From positions 1 through 32,206 of the forward strand of contig JBCCGI010000089.1 of assembly GCA_039029355.1 (NCBI GenBank): a stretch of DNA of 32,206 nucleotides, in the 5' to 3' direction. The stretch comes from JBCCGI01 sp039029355 (GTDB lineage Bacteria > Planctomycetota > UBA1135 > GCA-002686595). The notes beneath the pieces are model-generated. The model saw nothing but the letters and a program-made list of their open reading frames with translations. It ran no database searches and was not told the DNA's origin. Of this stretch, positions 7,347 through 14,981 are shown in pieces (the stretch's first letter is position 1; every line of letters starts with the position of its first letter). A program made the position numbers and the translations under genes.

Positions 7347-8936
7347 GTGATCACCACGCCAAGAACCGTCTCCCTCGCGCTGCTCTTGCTGGCTTCGATC
7401 CCCGCGCCGCCTCCGCTTTGGGCCGGCTTGCCCCAGGGCCCCGGCCGCCAGGCCGACCTCGAGCGCGCGCGCTTGGACACGGTGGTCGAGCTGGTGAGCC
7501 GCGCGCGCGGGGAACAGGTCGACGATGTCCCGGCGCTTGGCGCCGAGGCCTTGGAGCTGCTCGCGCGCTCCCCCGATCCCAAGCGCGAGCTGCAGCTGCG
7601 GCTGGACCTGAGCTGGGACGCCTCCACCCACGGCGACACCGGCGTCGGCATCGCGCACGCGGAGCAGGCGCACGCGCTCGCCACGCAGCTGGACGACGCG
7701 TCCGGCCTGGCGCGGGCGGAGTACCACGAGGCGCTCGGTCACTGGTACGGCTGTGAGCCCGATCAGGCCATCGCGCTGCTGCAACGGGCGCTCGAGCGTC
7801 AGCGGGAGCTGGACGAGGACGCCGCGGTCGCTACGAGCCTGACGCTGCTCGGCGCCATCCATCGCTCGCGCTCCGCCTACGACGAGTCGCTCGCCTGCCA
7901 CCTCGAGGCGCTGGACCTCGCCGAGGACGCGTCGGCCGCCGCGCGATCCCAAAACAACATCGCCCTCATCTACTGGGCGCTCGACGAGAACGAGCGCGCG
8001 CGCGGGTACCTCGAGCTGGCGGTGCAGGCCTACCGCAAGCTCGACAACGACATGGCGCGCGCCCAGGCGCTCGGCAACCTCGGGCTGATCCTGATCGAGC
8101 TGGGCGAGCCGGCCGAGGCGCTCCCCGTGCTCGCCGAAGCCCTCGAGCTTCAGGAGCGCTTCGGCAACGCGCGCAGCCGGGCCAAGCTCCTGAGCAACCT
8201 CGCCTTCGCGCACGACAGGCTGGGCGACGCGGACCGGGCGCTGGAGACGTACCAGCAGGCGCTCGAGCTGCGCGAGCAGCTCGGCGACGAGTGGGGCCTC
8301 GCGCGCACGCTAGGCGCGATCGCGGGCATGGCCGAGGAGCGCGGCGACTTCGAGCAGGCGCTCGGGCTGTACGAGCGGGCTGCGGCCGCCGCCAAGCGCG
8401 CCGACGCGCGGGACGAGCTGTCGCACATCCTCGGCCGACAGGCGCACGTTCACGAGGCGCTGGGAGCGCACCGCGAGGCGCTGCGCGCGCTCCAGGACCA
8501 GGTGGCGCTCGTGGCGGAGCTCGACCGCGCGGAGACGCTGCGACGCATCTCCGAGCTCGAGGGCCGCACGACGCTGGCGGCCCAGGAGGTGCTGCTGCTG
8601 CGCGAGCGCCTCGTCCGCAACCGAGCCCTCGGCGCCGCGCTCGCAACCCTGGCGGTCGGAGCCCTCGGCTGGGTCTTCTTTCTCGTCCGCCGCCGGGCCC
8701 ACCTCAAGCTGCAGGCCGTCCACGCACGGCTCGCCGAGCACACCGTCGAGCTCGAAGAGGCGCGCGGGGAGATCCGCGAGCTCAAGCAGCTCCTCCCGAT
8801 CTGCAGCTACTGCAAGAGCGTCCGCGACGACGTCGGCCGGTGGCAGCCGGTGGAGGACTACCTCTACGACCGCGGCGGACGGCTGACCCACGGCATCTGC
8901 CCGGAGTGCCTGTCGGGCGTGCAAAGCCACCCGTGA
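7347..8936 (+). CDS. TPR protein with TM helix, coiled coil and cysteine zinc-ribbon-like tail
   Basis: 529 aa from GTG 7347, chosen because the promoter ends 6 bases upstream and the protein then starts with a normal signal peptide (MITTPRTVSLALLLL). An in-frame GTG at 7287 would add 20 unconvincing residues. Residues about 30-420 are helical tetratricopeptide repeats (for example the AEALPVLAEALELQERFG type), which bind partner proteins. A TM helix follows at about 427-447, then a coiled coil to about 480. The C-terminus holds LPICSYCKSVRDD (C486, C489) and GICPEC (C518, C521), a motif common at the ends of bacterial sensor proteins and regulators. The likely layout is extracytoplasmic TPRs with a cytoplasmic cysteine module. 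No kinase or cyclase domain is present. Confidence 0.75.
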   Translation: MITTPRTVSLALLLLASIPAPPPLWAGLPQGPGRQADLERARLDTVVELVSRARGEQVDDVPALGAEALELLARSPDPKRELQLRLDLSWDASTHGDTGVGIAHAEQAHALATQLDDASGLARAEYHEALGHWYGCEPDQAIALLQRALERQRELDEDAAVATSLTLLGAIHRSRSAYDESLACHLEALDLAEDASAAARSQNNIALIYWALDENERARGYLELAVQAYRKLDNDMARAQALGNLGLILIELGEPAEALPVLAEALELQERFGNARSRAKLLSNLAFAHDRLGDADRALETYQQALELREQLGDEWGLARTLGAIAGMAEERGDFEQALGLYERAAAAAKRADARDELSHILGRQAHVHEALGAHREALRALQDQVALVAELDRAETLRRISELEGRTTLAAQEVLLLRERLVRNRALGAALATLAVGALGWVFFLVRRRAHLKLQAVHARLAEHTVELEEARGEIRELKQLLPICSYCKSVRDDVGRWQPVEDYLYDRGGRLTHGICPECLSGVQSHP

Positions 8937-8971
8937 GGGCGGCGGGGGGCGCGTGCTGTGCGCGCACGGTC

Positions 8972-8977
8972 TATCAT
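8972..8977 (+). promoter_or_regulatory. Putative -10 box before the small lipoprotein
   Basis: TATCAT lies 15 bases before ATG 8993, giving a very short leader of about 9 bases. No convincing -35 is seen. Confidence 0.35.
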
Positions 8978-8992
8978 GGACCCCCAAGCCCG

Positions 8993-9526
8993 ATGCCCAG
9001 GACAAGCCACACCCGCAAGCTCTCCCTTCTGCTCGCGCTCCCGCTGGCCCTCGACTCGTGCGGCGGGCCCGGCGTCGCGCGCGGCGTGACCGAGGCCTTC
9101 GCGCTGCAGCGGCCGAGCTCGATCCACGTGCTCGAGCCCAGCGAGGGCCCGCTGGACTCAGCGGCGCTGCGCGGCCTGCTGGAGCAGGAGCTCCGACGCA
9201 AGGGCTACGAGGTGACGTGGCCGGCCGACGCGACGCTCAGCACCCGCGTCGAGGCGTGGGGCGAGCAGGCCAGCTGGTCCAACGGCTCCGGCGCGCGGGT
9301 CGCGCTCTCCGCGGCGCTGCTTTCGAGCGCGGACGGAGCGGAGCTCTGGCGAGGCGACGGCCGCGCGTGGGAGCAGTGCGATGACGACGACGATGGCGGG
9401 CTGGTGGACGGCCTGTTCGAAGCGGTCGTCGACGGGCTCGCCGAGCCGCTGACGCAGCGCCGGCAGGAGGTCGCGGAAGAGGCCGTTTGGCAGCTGCTCG
9501 ACAGCCTGCCGGGGGCGGGCGAGTAG
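8993..9526 (+). CDS. Small lipoprotein, GNA1162/DUF799-like
   Basis: 177 aa. A basic N-terminus (RTSHTRK) and hydrophobic core end in LALDSC, a lipobox-like site with Cys23, although Asp at -2 is unusual. The mature part begins with a strand-rich segment (SIHVLEPSEG), has a helix (ALRGLLEQELRRKGYEV), and continues with strands ending in DGAELWRGDGRAW. This order resembles GNA1162/DUF799-type lipoproteins, which have a nucleotide-binding-like alpha/beta fold without known activity. A run of five Asp (DDDDD) near residue 127 is notable. It ends only 6 bp from the convergent kinase gene. The family assignment is tentative; the lipoprotein nature is fairly sure. Confidence 0.6.
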   Translation: MPRTSHTRKLSLLLALPLALDSCGGPGVARGVTEAFALQRPSSIHVLEPSEGPLDSAALRGLLEQELRRKGYEVTWPADATLSTRVEAWGEQASWSNGSGARVALSAALLSSADGAELWRGDGRAWEQCDDDDDGGLVDGLFEAVVDGLAEPLTQRRQEVAEEAVWQLLDSLPGAGE

Positions 9527-9532
9527 GCGCAG

Positions 9533-11353
9533 CTAGTCGGCGATGGGCTGCGGCTCGGCCGTGCCCGCGACGGTCACGAGTCCGAGCGCGGCGGCGGCGC
9601 CTAGGCTGGCGAGCACGATCGGCGACCAGCCGCCGTAGCCAACCTTGCCGACCACGTGCGCGGCGAGCGTGAGTGCCGCTCCTCCGCTCAGCAGGAACGT
9701 CGCCAGGCGCAGCCCGCCGCCGCGTGCCAGAGGGACCGCGAGGAGAGCCGCGGCGAAGACCGGAAGCTGAAGCGCCAGCGGCAGGCCGCGGCCGTAGAGG
9801 GCCGTCGGCGCGGAGAGGTGGATTGCGCTCGAGCACGCTGCGCAGACGCTGACCAGCGCGGGGATGGCGACGAACAGCGCCGTCACGCCGACCAGCCCGC
9901 GCTCGATCGTCGGGCCGAAGAGCTTGCGGTGCGTGCCCGCCGGGCTCCACGCGCCGAGGGCAGCGGTCAAGAGACCCGCGACGAGCACCAGGTTGCGCTC
10001 CGCGTCGATCACGCTGCGCACGCCCGCCAGCCCGGTGTCGTTGCGGAACGCGCCGCACAGCGTGATCGTGGCGAGCGTGAGGCTCAGCGCCCACAGCGTG
10101 CGGACCATCGGCATCGCCGGGGCCGTCGCACGCCGGCGGCGGCGGCTGACCGCCCAGTGGACCAACGTCACGAGCGGGAGGCCCCACCACAGGAAGCCGA
10201 CCAGCATCAGGCCGCGGAGGAACGACCAGAGCTCGGAGCTCTCCTCCGCCCACAGCTGGACGGCGGCGAACAGCACCATCGACAGCGGATGGATGAGGAG
10301 CGCCAGGGCGTCCGCCGCGGTGACGCCCGCGCGGACGGCGCCCGGGTGCCTCTCCGGAGCGGGTTGGGCGGAGCGCACCGGTTCGGGCTCGGGCTCGGGC
10401 TGCGGCGGCTCGGCGGGCGAGCCCCCGTCGCCCGCGCCCTTCAGCCCCCGGCGGAGGTCCGAGGCGCTCTGGTAGCGGCGCTCGGGCTCGCGCTGCAGCG
10501 CGCGCAGCACCACGTCGTCCAGGCGCACGTCCACCGAGACCTTGCGCGAAGGCGGATCGACCACGCCGGCCGGCACCTGACCCGTCAGCATCTCGTAGAG
10601 CACGACGCCGAGCGAGAAGATGTCCGCGCGGTGGTCGACCTCGAGCGGGCGCTCCAGCTGCTCGGGCGCCATGTAGCGCGGCGTGCCCATCGCCTGGTCG
10701 CTGCACGTGAGGTGTGCGCCTTCGCCGCCCGCCGACAGCTTAGCGAGGCCGAAGTCGACCAGCTTCACGCGTCCCTCGGTGTCGAGCAGCACGTTCTCGG
10801 GCTTCACGTCGCGGTGCACGATGCCGCGGTCGTGGGCGTACTGCAGCGCCTCGCAGATCGGCGGCACGATGGCGAGGGCCTCGCCCGGCGAGAGGCGCTC
10901 GCCCTCCATCAGCGTGCGCAGGCTGGTGCCCTCGACCAGCTCCATGACCAGCCACGCGAGGTCGCCGGACTGGCCGTAGTCGTGGACCGTGACGATGCCG
11001 GGGTGCTGGAGCCGCGCCAGGGCCTGGGCCTCGCGGCGGAAGCGCTCGGCCCAGCCGGCGACGTCCTCGGGGGGCGGCAGGAGCGCCTTCACGGCTACCG
11101 AGCGGTCGAGCGCGCGCTGGCGGGCGCGGAAGATCGCGCCCATGCCGCCGCGGCCGATGCACTCGCCCAGCTCGAGCTCGGGGAGCTGCTCCTGGAGCCG
11201 CTCGCGCAGCCCCTCGAACGGTTCGCCGAGCGCGGCCTCCTGGGCTGCGGCGGCGAGGTGCTCCGCGCCGAATGCCGCCGGGGTCGAAGAGGCCGAAGAG
11301 GCCGAAGGGGGGGAGCCCGCGGGATCGCTGGGCGGCGGGGTGTTTTGGGTCAT
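9533..11353 (-). CDS. Membrane Ser/Thr protein kinase (PknB-like)
   Basis: 606 aa. The N-terminal 55 residues are a disordered Pro/Ser/Ala-rich lead. A complete Hanks-type kinase domain follows at about 60-335: glycine loop GRGGMG (67-72), catalytic Lys89, Glu108, HRDVKPEN (180-187, base Asp182), DFG (Asp200) and APE (229-231). An acidic Pro/Glu linker (about 340-360) leads to roughly eight hydrophobic helices ending near residue 600. It probably phosphorylates cytoplasmic targets while anchored in the membrane. It lies 44 bp downstream of an ECF sigma factor on the same strand, a pairing common in planctomycetes, and the sigma factor is a plausible partner or substrate. GGAGG nine bases before ATG 11353 is a true SD site, consistent with an internal operon gene. 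Confidence 0.9.
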   Translation of the reverse strand: MTQNTPPPSDPAGSPPSASSASSTPAAFGAEHLAAAAQEAALGEPFEGLRERLQEQLPELELGECIGRGGMGAIFRARQRALDRSVAVKALLPPPEDVAGWAERFRREAQALARLQHPGIVTVHDYGQSGDLAWLVMELVEGTSLRTLMEGERLSPGEALAIVPPICEALQYAHDRGIVHRDVKPENVLLDTEGRVKLVDFGLAKLSAGGEGAHLTCSDQAMGTPRYMAPEQLERPLEVDHRADIFSLGVVLYEMLTGQVPAGVVDPPSRKVSVDVRLDDVVLRALQREPERRYQSASDLRRGLKGAGDGGSPAEPPQPEPEPEPVRSAQPAPERHPGAVRAGVTAADALALLIHPLSMVLFAAVQLWAEESSELWSFLRGLMLVGFLWWGLPLVTLVHWAVSRRRRRATAPAMPMVRTLWALSLTLATITLCGAFRNDTGLAGVRSVIDAERNLVLVAGLLTAALGAWSPAGTHRKLFGPTIERGLVGVTALFVAIPALVSVCAACSSAIHLSAPTALYGRGLPLALQLPVFAAALLAVPLARGGGLRLATFLLSGGAALTLAAHVVGKVGYGGWSPIVLASLGAAAALGLVTVAGTAEPQPIAD

Positions 11354-11397
11354 GGTCGGTTGCCTCCGCCCCGGGGCACGGGAGCGGCCGGCGTCCG

Positions 11398-12147
11398 TTA
11401 CGGGAATTCTCGCGAACCCGTGTCCCGCGCGCCAAGGGCCTGGGCGAGGGCGCGGAGCTCCTCCCCGGCCGCCGTGCGCTCGCCCAGGGAGTCGGCCACC
11501 AGCGCGACCAGCAGCTCGCGGTAGCGCGCCCGCAGCCGGTGCAGGGTCACGCGCAGGGCCACCGCCGACAGGCCGAGCTCGGCGGCCAGCTCCTCCCGCC
11601 GGCGGGTCGTCTCGTCGCCCGCAAGGCACCCGGCCAGCGCGTCGAAGAGGCGCCCCTTGCCCGCGCCGCGCAGCTCCTGCTCCAGCAGCGTGCGGCCCAT
11701 CGCGAGCGTCTCCAGGGCCCAGGCGCGCTCGTATGCCACCTCGGGGTCATCGGTGGCGGCACCCTGGAGCTCGAAGCGCCGCTCCCCCTCACCCGCGTCG
11801 ATCGGGATCGGCGGCCGCCCGCCGCCGCGCTTCTCGGCGTGCTCGCGAGCGCGCTGGTCGCGCTCGTAGTTCTGCAGCGCGGTCAGGAGCCAGCTGCGGA
11901 AGCGTCCGGGCCCCTCGCGGACCGAGCCCAGGCGGTCGCCGTCCAACAGGTGGGCGAACAGGCCCTGGACGAGGTCCGCGGCGAGCTCGGGCGAGCGCCC
12001 CTTGCGCCGCAGGTAGGCGAAGAGCGGGTACCAGTACTGCGCGCACAGACGCTCTAGTGCGGCCTGTCGTACCGCGGGATCGGACGCGGCGGCGCCGCGC
12101 ACGATCGACCACCGGGTGAGCTGGAAGGAGCTGGTCTGCATGCCCAT
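11398..12147 (-). CDS. ECF-type RNA polymerase sigma factor
   Basis: 249 aa from ATG 12147 (ATG 12141, two codons later, is equally possible). The sigma-2 region is seen as YWYPLFAYLRRKGRSPELA and DLVQGLFAHLL, followed by GRFRSWLLTALQNYERDQ, a signature typical of planctomycete ECF factors. The sigma-4 helix-turn-helix lies in ELAAELGLSAVALRVTLHRL near residues 200-220. No anti-sigma gene is adjacent; instead a Ser/Thr kinase follows 44 bp downstream, so activity may be controlled by phosphorylation (an inference from neighbourhood). A perfect inverted repeat sits directly upstream of the start codon, and TATCAT (12173-12178, minus strand) is a candidate -10. Confidence 0.85.
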   Translation of the reverse strand: MGMQTSSFQLTRWSIVRGAAASDPAVRQAALERLCAQYWYPLFAYLRRKGRSPELAADLVQGLFAHLLDGDRLGSVREGPGRFRSWLLTALQNYERDQRAREHAEKRGGGRPPIPIDAGEGERRFELQGAATDDPEVAYERAWALETLAMGRTLLEQELRGAGKGRLFDALAGCLAGDETTRRREELAAELGLSAVALRVTLHRLRARYRELLVALVADSLGERTAAGEELRALAQALGARDTGSREFP

Positions 12148-12165
12148 GGCGCGCCGCGGCGCGCC
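12148..12165. repeat. Perfect GGCGCGCC inverted repeat before the sigma-factor start
   Basis: Two copies of the self-complementary octamer GGCGCGCC are separated by GC. They abut ATG 12147 of the sigma gene and lie downstream of its candidate -10 (TATCAT, 12173-12178). In the mRNA this would form a very stable hairpin over the start; in DNA it could be an operator. In this GC-rich genome chance is possible. Confidence 0.4.
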
Positions 12166-12231
12166 CGGCGGGATGATACGGCGGCGGTGGCCGCGCGGCA
12201 TCCCCCGCACGGGGCTTGAGCGTCGCGTCCT

Positions 12232-13479
12232 TCAGCGCTCGCGCGAGCCTTCGGCGCTCCACCAACGGTCGAGCTCGACGCGCAGGGCACGCTCGGTGTC
12301 GGGCGCGGCGAGCGGGCGCTCCTCGCCCGGATCCGCGCGCACGTCGTACAGCTCGGTCGGCCGCTCCGGGTCCGCGTGCACCAGCAGCTTGAACGGGTCG
12401 CGCAGCACCCAGCGCGTGGTCAGGCTCTGCACCGGGTCGTCGAGCGCCACCACGTCGTGGGTGAAGGCCGCGCCGAAGATCGGCCCGCGCTCGGCGACGT
12501 CCGCCCGCAGGTCGACGCCCGGCCAGCGCGCGGGCACGTCGAGACCGCAGGCGGCGGCGATGGTCGTGGGGATGTCCACGCTGCTGACCGGCACGTCGAC
12601 GCGCGCGGGCTCGATCGCGCCGGGCCAGCGCAGGAGGATCGGCGTGCGCACGCCTCCTTCGTAGGGCGTGCGCTTGCTGCGCGGCGCGTAGCCCGCCGCG
12701 TCGGGCCGCTGGATCCAGCCGTTGTCGGTGACGAAGACCACCAGCGTGCGCTCGGCGATGCCGCGCGCCTCGAGATGCTCCAGCAGCGTGCCGCAGGTCT
12801 CGTCCAACCACGTGCACATCGCGCGGTACTGCGCGATGGGGCGCGGGACGTCGGGCCGCGCGTAGGTCGCGTGGATGCGCTCGGGCGGGTTGTGCGGACG
12901 GTGGGGGAGGAACGGCGCGTACCACAGGAAGAACGGCGTCTCACCGTCGACGCAGGAGTCGATGAAGTCCAGCGCCGGCCCCAGCGTCTGGCGACCGATC
13001 GTCAGCCCCTCGTCGCCGTGCCGCCCGCCGCGCGCGGGGTTGCCGTGCGTCATGCCCTCGGTGAACCCGCCGCACTCGCAGTTGCCCTCCCACCACTTCC
13101 CGGTCTGCAGGCTGCGGTACCCCGCCGCCCCGAGCAGCTCGGGCAGGGTGTCGAGCGCCTCGATGTGCGCCAGCATCCGCGCGCGGTCGGTGCCCGCCGG
13201 CGGGTCGTTGCCGGTGATCTTGTGCTGGTGGGGGTAGAGCCCGCTGACCAGCGTCGCCAGGCTCGCGCGGCAGAGCGCCGTCGGGACGTAGCCGCGCGGG
13301 AAGACCAGGCTCTCGTCCGCCAGCGCGTCGAGGTGCGGCGTGCGGATCTCCGGGTGCCCCATGAAGCCGAAGTCGCCGTAGCCCTGGTCGTCGGAGATGA
13401 TCAGCAGCACGTTGGGCCGCTCGGTGGGCGCGGCGAGCATCTGCGGCGCGAGGAGGAGGAGCGCGGGAAGCAGGGGCAT
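12232..13479 (-). CDS. Atypical secreted sulfatase (C-R-A-S-L motif)
   Basis: 415 aa. It has a signal peptide (cleavage-like LAA near residue 17, no basic n-region) and the sulfatase fold: D30-D31, a TDNGW metal motif, RTPYEGGVRTP, and a C-terminal ELYDVRADPGE stretch. The active-site segment reads ALC70-R-A-S-L74 followed by ATLVSGLYPHQ, where the canonical C-x-P-x-R would place Arg at +4. Here Pro is Ala and Arg is Leu, so formylglycine formation or substrate range may differ. The same pattern (LCRPSL or LCRASL) is, as I recall, a planctomycete sulfatase subgroup rather than a mutation. GKWWEG replaces the usual GKWHLG. The amidohydrolase on the same strand stops 94 bp upstream of this start. 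Confidence 0.85.
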   Translation of the reverse strand: MPLLPALLLLAPQMLAAPTERPNVLLIISDDQGYGDFGFMGHPEIRTPHLDALADESLVFPRGYVPTALCRASLATLVSGLYPHQHKITGNDPPAGTDRARMLAHIEALDTLPELLGAAGYRSLQTGKWWEGNCECGGFTEGMTHGNPARGGRHGDEGLTIGRQTLGPALDFIDSCVDGETPFFLWYAPFLPHRPHNPPERIHATYARPDVPRPIAQYRAMCTWLDETCGTLLEHLEARGIAERTLVVFVTDNGWIQRPDAAGYAPRSKRTPYEGGVRTPILLRWPGAIEPARVDVPVSSVDIPTTIAAACGLDVPARWPGVDLRADVAERGPIFGAAFTHDVVALDDPVQSLTTRWVLRDPFKLLVHADPERPTELYDVRADPGEERPLAAPDTERALRVELDRWWSAEGSRER

Positions 13480-13485
13480 CCCGTC

Positions 13486-13491
13486 AGCATA
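13486..13491 (-). promoter_or_regulatory. Leaderless-type -10 of sulfatase 2
   Basis: TATGCT on the minus strand ends 6 bases before ATG 13479, the same hexamer and spacing as at 7335-7340. The -35 is weak (GTGAGA or TGAGAA, 18-19 bases upstream). Confidence 0.5.
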
Positions 13492-13573
13492 GCCGCGGCC
13501 CGCTCCCGCTTCTCACCCGGTGAGCGGCTGGGCCGGCCGCGCGCCTCCGGAGCATGCGATGGGGGACGCGCGT

Positions 13574-14869
13574 TCAGCGCGGGACCACGACCGCTCCCGC
13601 GCGAAGAACGACCCGAGGCTCGCGCAGCACCGCGAGCTCCGTCAGCGGATCGCCGGCGACCAGCACCAGGTCGGCGACGAAGCCGACCTCGACCGCGCCG
13701 ACGTCGGCCTGACCGAGCAAGTCGGCGGCGCCGAGCGTCGCGGCGCGCAGGATGGTCGCGCGGTCGAGCCCGCACTCCTCCAGCAGCGCTAGCTCGTCGT
13801 GGATGCTGGCGCCGTGCGGCGTGAGCGGCGCTCCGCCGTCCGTGCCGACGAGCACGGCGACGTCGCGCTCGGCCAGGAAGCCGGTGAGGAAGCGCGCCGC
13901 CCGGTCGACGCAGCGACGCTCCTGCAGGAAGTCCTCCGGCAGGCCCTCGGCCGGCAGCAGGGCGCGCCACTCGTCGAGCGTGGCCGCCGGCACGTCGTCG
14001 AGGCGCGGGTCGCTCCACGCGTCGCCGCTTGGGTCCATCGCGCGGGTCAGAGCCTCGCTCGCGACGAGCGTGGGCACGAGGGCGGCGCCGCGCGCTTTCA
14101 TCTCGGCCGCGAGCGCGGTCCCGGTGTCGCGCACCCAGGCGTCGCACCACTCGGCGAAGCCCTCGTCGGACTCCAGCGCCCGGCCGGTCAGGCCGTGCTC
14201 GGCGAGGATGCTCGCATGCTCGAGGCTCGACTGGCCCCGGCGTACAACGTCGAGCGGGTCGAGCCCACGGGGTACGTGTCCAGCCCAGGACAGGCCGACC
14301 TCCCGGGCGGTTTCCGCCAGCGCGGCGTAGGCCTCGGCCGACATCTGGTCGTGCACCTTCAGGAAGTCGACGCCCGCGTCGTGAAGCCGGTAGACCTCGG
14401 CGGCGGCGTCGGCCGCGGAGGGGAGCACGACGTGCCACGGGGCCCACTCCGGGCCGCCGAGAAAGGGACCGGGGACGAAGAGGCGCGGTCCGTCGACCTC
14501 ACCCGCCGCGACCGCTGCGCGCATCGCGAGCGTGGCGTCGGGGTCGCCGCCCATACCGCGCACCGTCGTCACTCCGGCGCTCAGGCAGGCCCGCAGCACG
14601 ACGGGGTCTTCGACATCGTGCAGGTGCAGGTCCCAAAGACCCGGTATCAGCACGCCGCCCAGGTGGCGCGTGGCACCGGGCGGGACCCGCACCTCCTCGG
14701 CGGCGCCGACCGCGACGATGCGAGCTCCGCGGACGAGCACCGTGCGGCCTGCGACCACCGTGCCGCGCCGGACGTCGAGCACGTCGACGTCGACGAACGC
14801 GGTCACGTCGGGCGCGCGGCAAGCGGTCGCGGCGACGAGGAGCGAGATGAAGAGCTTCGAGGGCCTCAT
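13574..14869 (-). CDS. Lipoprotein amidohydrolase
   Basis: 431 aa. The signal peptide ends in a lipobox (AATAC, Cys17). It is a metal-dependent amidohydrolase of the imidazolonepropionase/prolidase-like group. The metal site is complete: H82-x-H84 (DLHLHD), K171 in FLKVHD (probably the carboxylated bridging lysine), H198 (WAGHVPRG), H218 (SLEHAS) and D344 (GTDGG). The N- and C-terminal strands form the usual small beta domain (ARIVAVG; GFVADLVLVAGDPL). It probably hydrolyses an amide or cyclic amide outside the cytoplasm; the substrate is unknown. It is divergent from the selenoprotein gene across 112 bp. Confidence 0.88.
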   Translation of the reverse strand: MRPSKLFISLLVAATACRAPDVTAFVDVDVLDVRRGTVVAGRTVLVRGARIVAVGAAEEVRVPPGATRHLGGVLIPGLWDLHLHDVEDPVVLRACLSAGVTTVRGMGGDPDATLAMRAAVAAGEVDGPRLFVPGPFLGGPEWAPWHVVLPSAADAAAEVYRLHDAGVDFLKVHDQMSAEAYAALAETAREVGLSWAGHVPRGLDPLDVVRRGQSSLEHASILAEHGLTGRALESDEGFAEWCDAWVRDTGTALAAEMKARGAALVPTLVASEALTRAMDPSGDAWSDPRLDDVPAATLDEWRALLPAEGLPEDFLQERRCVDRAARFLTGFLAERDVAVLVGTDGGAPLTPHGASIHDELALLEECGLDRATILRAATLGAADLLGQADVGAVEVGFVADLVLVAGDPLTELAVLREPRVVLRAGAVVVPR

Positions 14870-14875
14870 TCCCGC

Positions 14876-14881
14876 CGAATA
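14876..14881 (-). promoter_or_regulatory. Possible leaderless-type -10 of the amidohydrolase
   Basis: TATTCG ends 6 bases before ATG 14869 on the minus strand. TTGCCG lies 19 bases further upstream. The match is weaker than for its neighbours. Confidence 0.35.
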
Positions 14882-14944
14882 GAGGTCTCAGGAGGACCTG
14901 CGGCAACTCACAACTCCTTACACCGCACTCCGCGGCGGGCGGCC

Positions 14945-14974
14945 TTGGACGGGAAATCGGCCCTGCGGTATCTT
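14945..14974 (+). promoter_or_regulatory. Leaderless-type promoter of the selenoprotein gene
   Basis: TTGGAC (14945-14950), 18 bases, TATCTT (14969-14974), then 7 bases to ATG 14982. This is a strong sigma-70-like match. It shows that the interrupted frame downstream has its own promoter and is not a random open stretch. Confidence 0.65.
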
Positions 14975-14981
14975 GCTCCCT

